Assembly: GCA_007844125.1 (NCBI GenBank)
Contig: CM017567.1
Location: 47,058,278 to 47,122,277, forward strand
Reading direction: 5' to 3'
DNA from: Sinonovacula constricta
Taxonomy: Eukaryota > Mollusca > Bivalvia > Cardiida > Solecurtidae
DNA length: 64,000 nucleotides
The position numbers were made by a program, and so were the translations under genes. Of the stretch, positions 51,859 through 54,800 are shown piece after piece. How positions within the stretch are numbered: position 1 is the stretch's first letter; every line of letters begins with the position of its first letter. Under the pieces are notes generated by a model. It was not told the DNA's origin. It searched no databases and saw only the letters and a program-made list of their open reading frames with translations.

Positions 51859-54800
51859 GCCATCATCATTATCACATTCGTCATTGTTATTGACAATATC
51901 GTTGTCATTATCGTTGTTGTTGTATGATTATTATTTATTTGTTTTAAATACTTTGTTGTTTGGGTTCTTGTCGCAATTTATCTTAAAGTTCGATAATGTC
52001 GATGATAAACTGGTTATAAATTCACGTTTAATGTTTGTTTTATTCATTTATACGTCAAGATGTTGGCATTTGAAAATATTAAAGGTTTAACTAACCTTAG
52101 ACATTTAATAAAAAGTAATAAGTAAGATCTGATTTCATTAATTTAATCATATGGGACATTTCAACCAAACACATTTTTGTGTATTTAGAATTAAAAAGTG
52201 CGAGGTGTTCCAGTTTAAAGTATAACAGAACGTAACATATACTTCAATTCCATTCTGACGAGTACATCAGTTAATTGCCAATGTTAAACAATATGTCGGT
52301 AAGATGTAACAAAATACAAAATCAAGCAAATAAATTCATAGATATAACAATAGGTAGCTCTCCTTACATTGATTTCAATAAATAAACAACTTCAAGCTAT
52401 AATTTGATTTGACATTTGATTTGTTTCGATTGCCTTTGCTATTCTTTTGACACTCGGAACACCTTGGCAATTTCTACAAGACAGACTTGACCGGATTCAT
52501 TCCTGTGCTTTTGGGAAGAAGTCATGGCGGAAAATGCCGAAGTGGTTTGTTCTTTTGATAGAAGTGTCCGAAGAGTTCCGATTGTACTTGTTTTATTTCT
52601 TTACAGAACATGTCATCCTCGTGTTCTATGGCGGTGGATTTTAAATATGAAAACGACGGTTCTGATGCAGAGGACTTGGTTAAGGAGTTCATCTCCAACA
52701 ATGGCTCCAGTGGTATGAACCCCAGTTTGTCAATTAAGTTACAATTGTCCATGTTTGTTTCTACAGAAAGTCACATAATTATAACTACGTGCTGGTTTGT
52801 TTACACCGCAAATTGTAGACATCGCTTAATAATACACAACTTCAAAGGAGCTTTTCAAGTTGAGCAGGTTGAAATGTCTAATACAACTATATATATATAT
52901 ATAAAACGCGAATATATAATAACTCAGCGGTGCAGTTAGCACAGCATTGACCATCAGAGCAAGAGATTCCTGTTTAAGCATTAAAAGCAATTTTAAAAAC
53001 TTTTTTTTTGCTATTATTTCCGTTTTATTCTTTCCGTTTTCATTGGCAAGTACAATAATAGCTCCTTAATGTATGGACCAATTCTTTACTAACATTATTG
53101 TTAAACCACGGACCATTTACTATTGTAATGGAAAAGATAAAACTATGCATTATTTCATTAATATAGAATATACAACAAACTTGACAGAAAAGGCATCTGA
53201 AATAGTAAGTACATTTGTATTATTATTTTTAATGACGAGTTTTAAATAAAATTGATGAATTTTTATTGTGGATGATTTTTTTCTGTTTTTAAAATGTGTA
53301 ATAATTATTTTTTTGTAAAACTTCATAATTGTAGGCATAATATTGTGTTATGGTAATTTCTCATTTTTGCAAGTATCATATTATCATTGTAAAAATAAAA
53401 CTGGCTTAAAAATTGTTCGACTTGTTTGCTCTTTTTAAGGAAGTAAAATTAAATTATTAGTTTTCATTAGTTGATATGATATGTTTGAATTCATAACATA
53501 TATTCAATATATAACATAACTTCTGTAAGCGATCATTCAAATAATTTTAGAGTATTTATATGTAATTCATCTATTTAGATATAATATTTTTTAATATTTT
53601 TATTACTGTATTTTTATTTATCATAAGACCAGTATGAAATTAGAGAGTATTTCAGTTTGAGCATTTCCTAGTTGGATTCTCTATGTTCGACTTTCAAAAT
53701 AGTTAGAATCATTTTCCTAATTCTAACCAATTATTTAACCTTATATCAAACCTTTCAGACTTCGTTTACATTAGCACATTCTTGTTTTGCACAGAGTGTG
53801 TAAAAAGTTCTACAAATGTTACCTTAAGTCAATATCATTTTTCATTAACCAACATGTGACTAGCAGTTATCCAATCAGACGCTTGCACTATAAATATTTG
53901 AATATTCCAGAATTGCTCGACGCATGAGTGTGACGTCATAATATGTAAATTGCCTTCTCTTGCGGTGCAACAACAAGAAAGCGTGTTCGTGGAAATTGAT
54001 GTTAATGAGAACAAAATGTCTGATTTACAGGTTGGTGCTAGATATAATACATATTGTAAACGGTTAGGCTCAATATTATAATTATAAAGACCAATTGTTT
54101 TTAAGTGTAACATACATCTCACGGATTTTAACAAGTTAATAATTATCTAATTTCATAAAATATTTTTAACATTCCCCAAACTGTGCGCTGTGAAAAGCCG
54201 ATGTCAACATTTTTTACACTTGTATACTTATATATTATACATTTATTATATTAATTGTGTCAGTGCGCATGCGCGTGTGGATGTGTTTGTGTGTCTGCTG
54301 TGTGTAAAAAGAATAGAACATTTGAAAAAGTAATATATAATTTAGGGGAAGATTTATGCTATTTGTTGTAATATCTAATAAGTAAACTGTTTTAGTGTGT
54401 TTTATATAGAAACATACATTTTTTTTTCTTTTTCTCAAATCTGCTTTTATTTTTCATATTTCCAATGTTACTTTTCTTCTGTTGTAAGAAAACACTTTAG
54501 GTGATCTACTTTATACACGTCTTTATAAAAGAATGTTCTATTCTGTGTATTTTATTAAGATTTACATTCTCAAAAGAAATTAATTTGTCTGTTGAAGGTT
54601 TATAATCATATTCTCCGTATCCATAAAATATTTTGTTGTTAATTTTAAATTTTAGTTTTCTTGGACAGTCAGATTCGTATCAACCGCGGTTATTTTGGAC
54701 CCTTCGTTCCTTCACGGTGCGCAAGTCGCTTCATGGAGCAATCCATCTTCTGCACAGGTACATGAATACCTTGAATAACACGTTTTCTTTTTATAAATAT

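Noticed and set aside
53760..53801. Micro-exon to bridge integrin exons 23 and 24
   Set aside because: The phases would fit, but the peptide shows no integrin pattern, so it was not included in the gene model.
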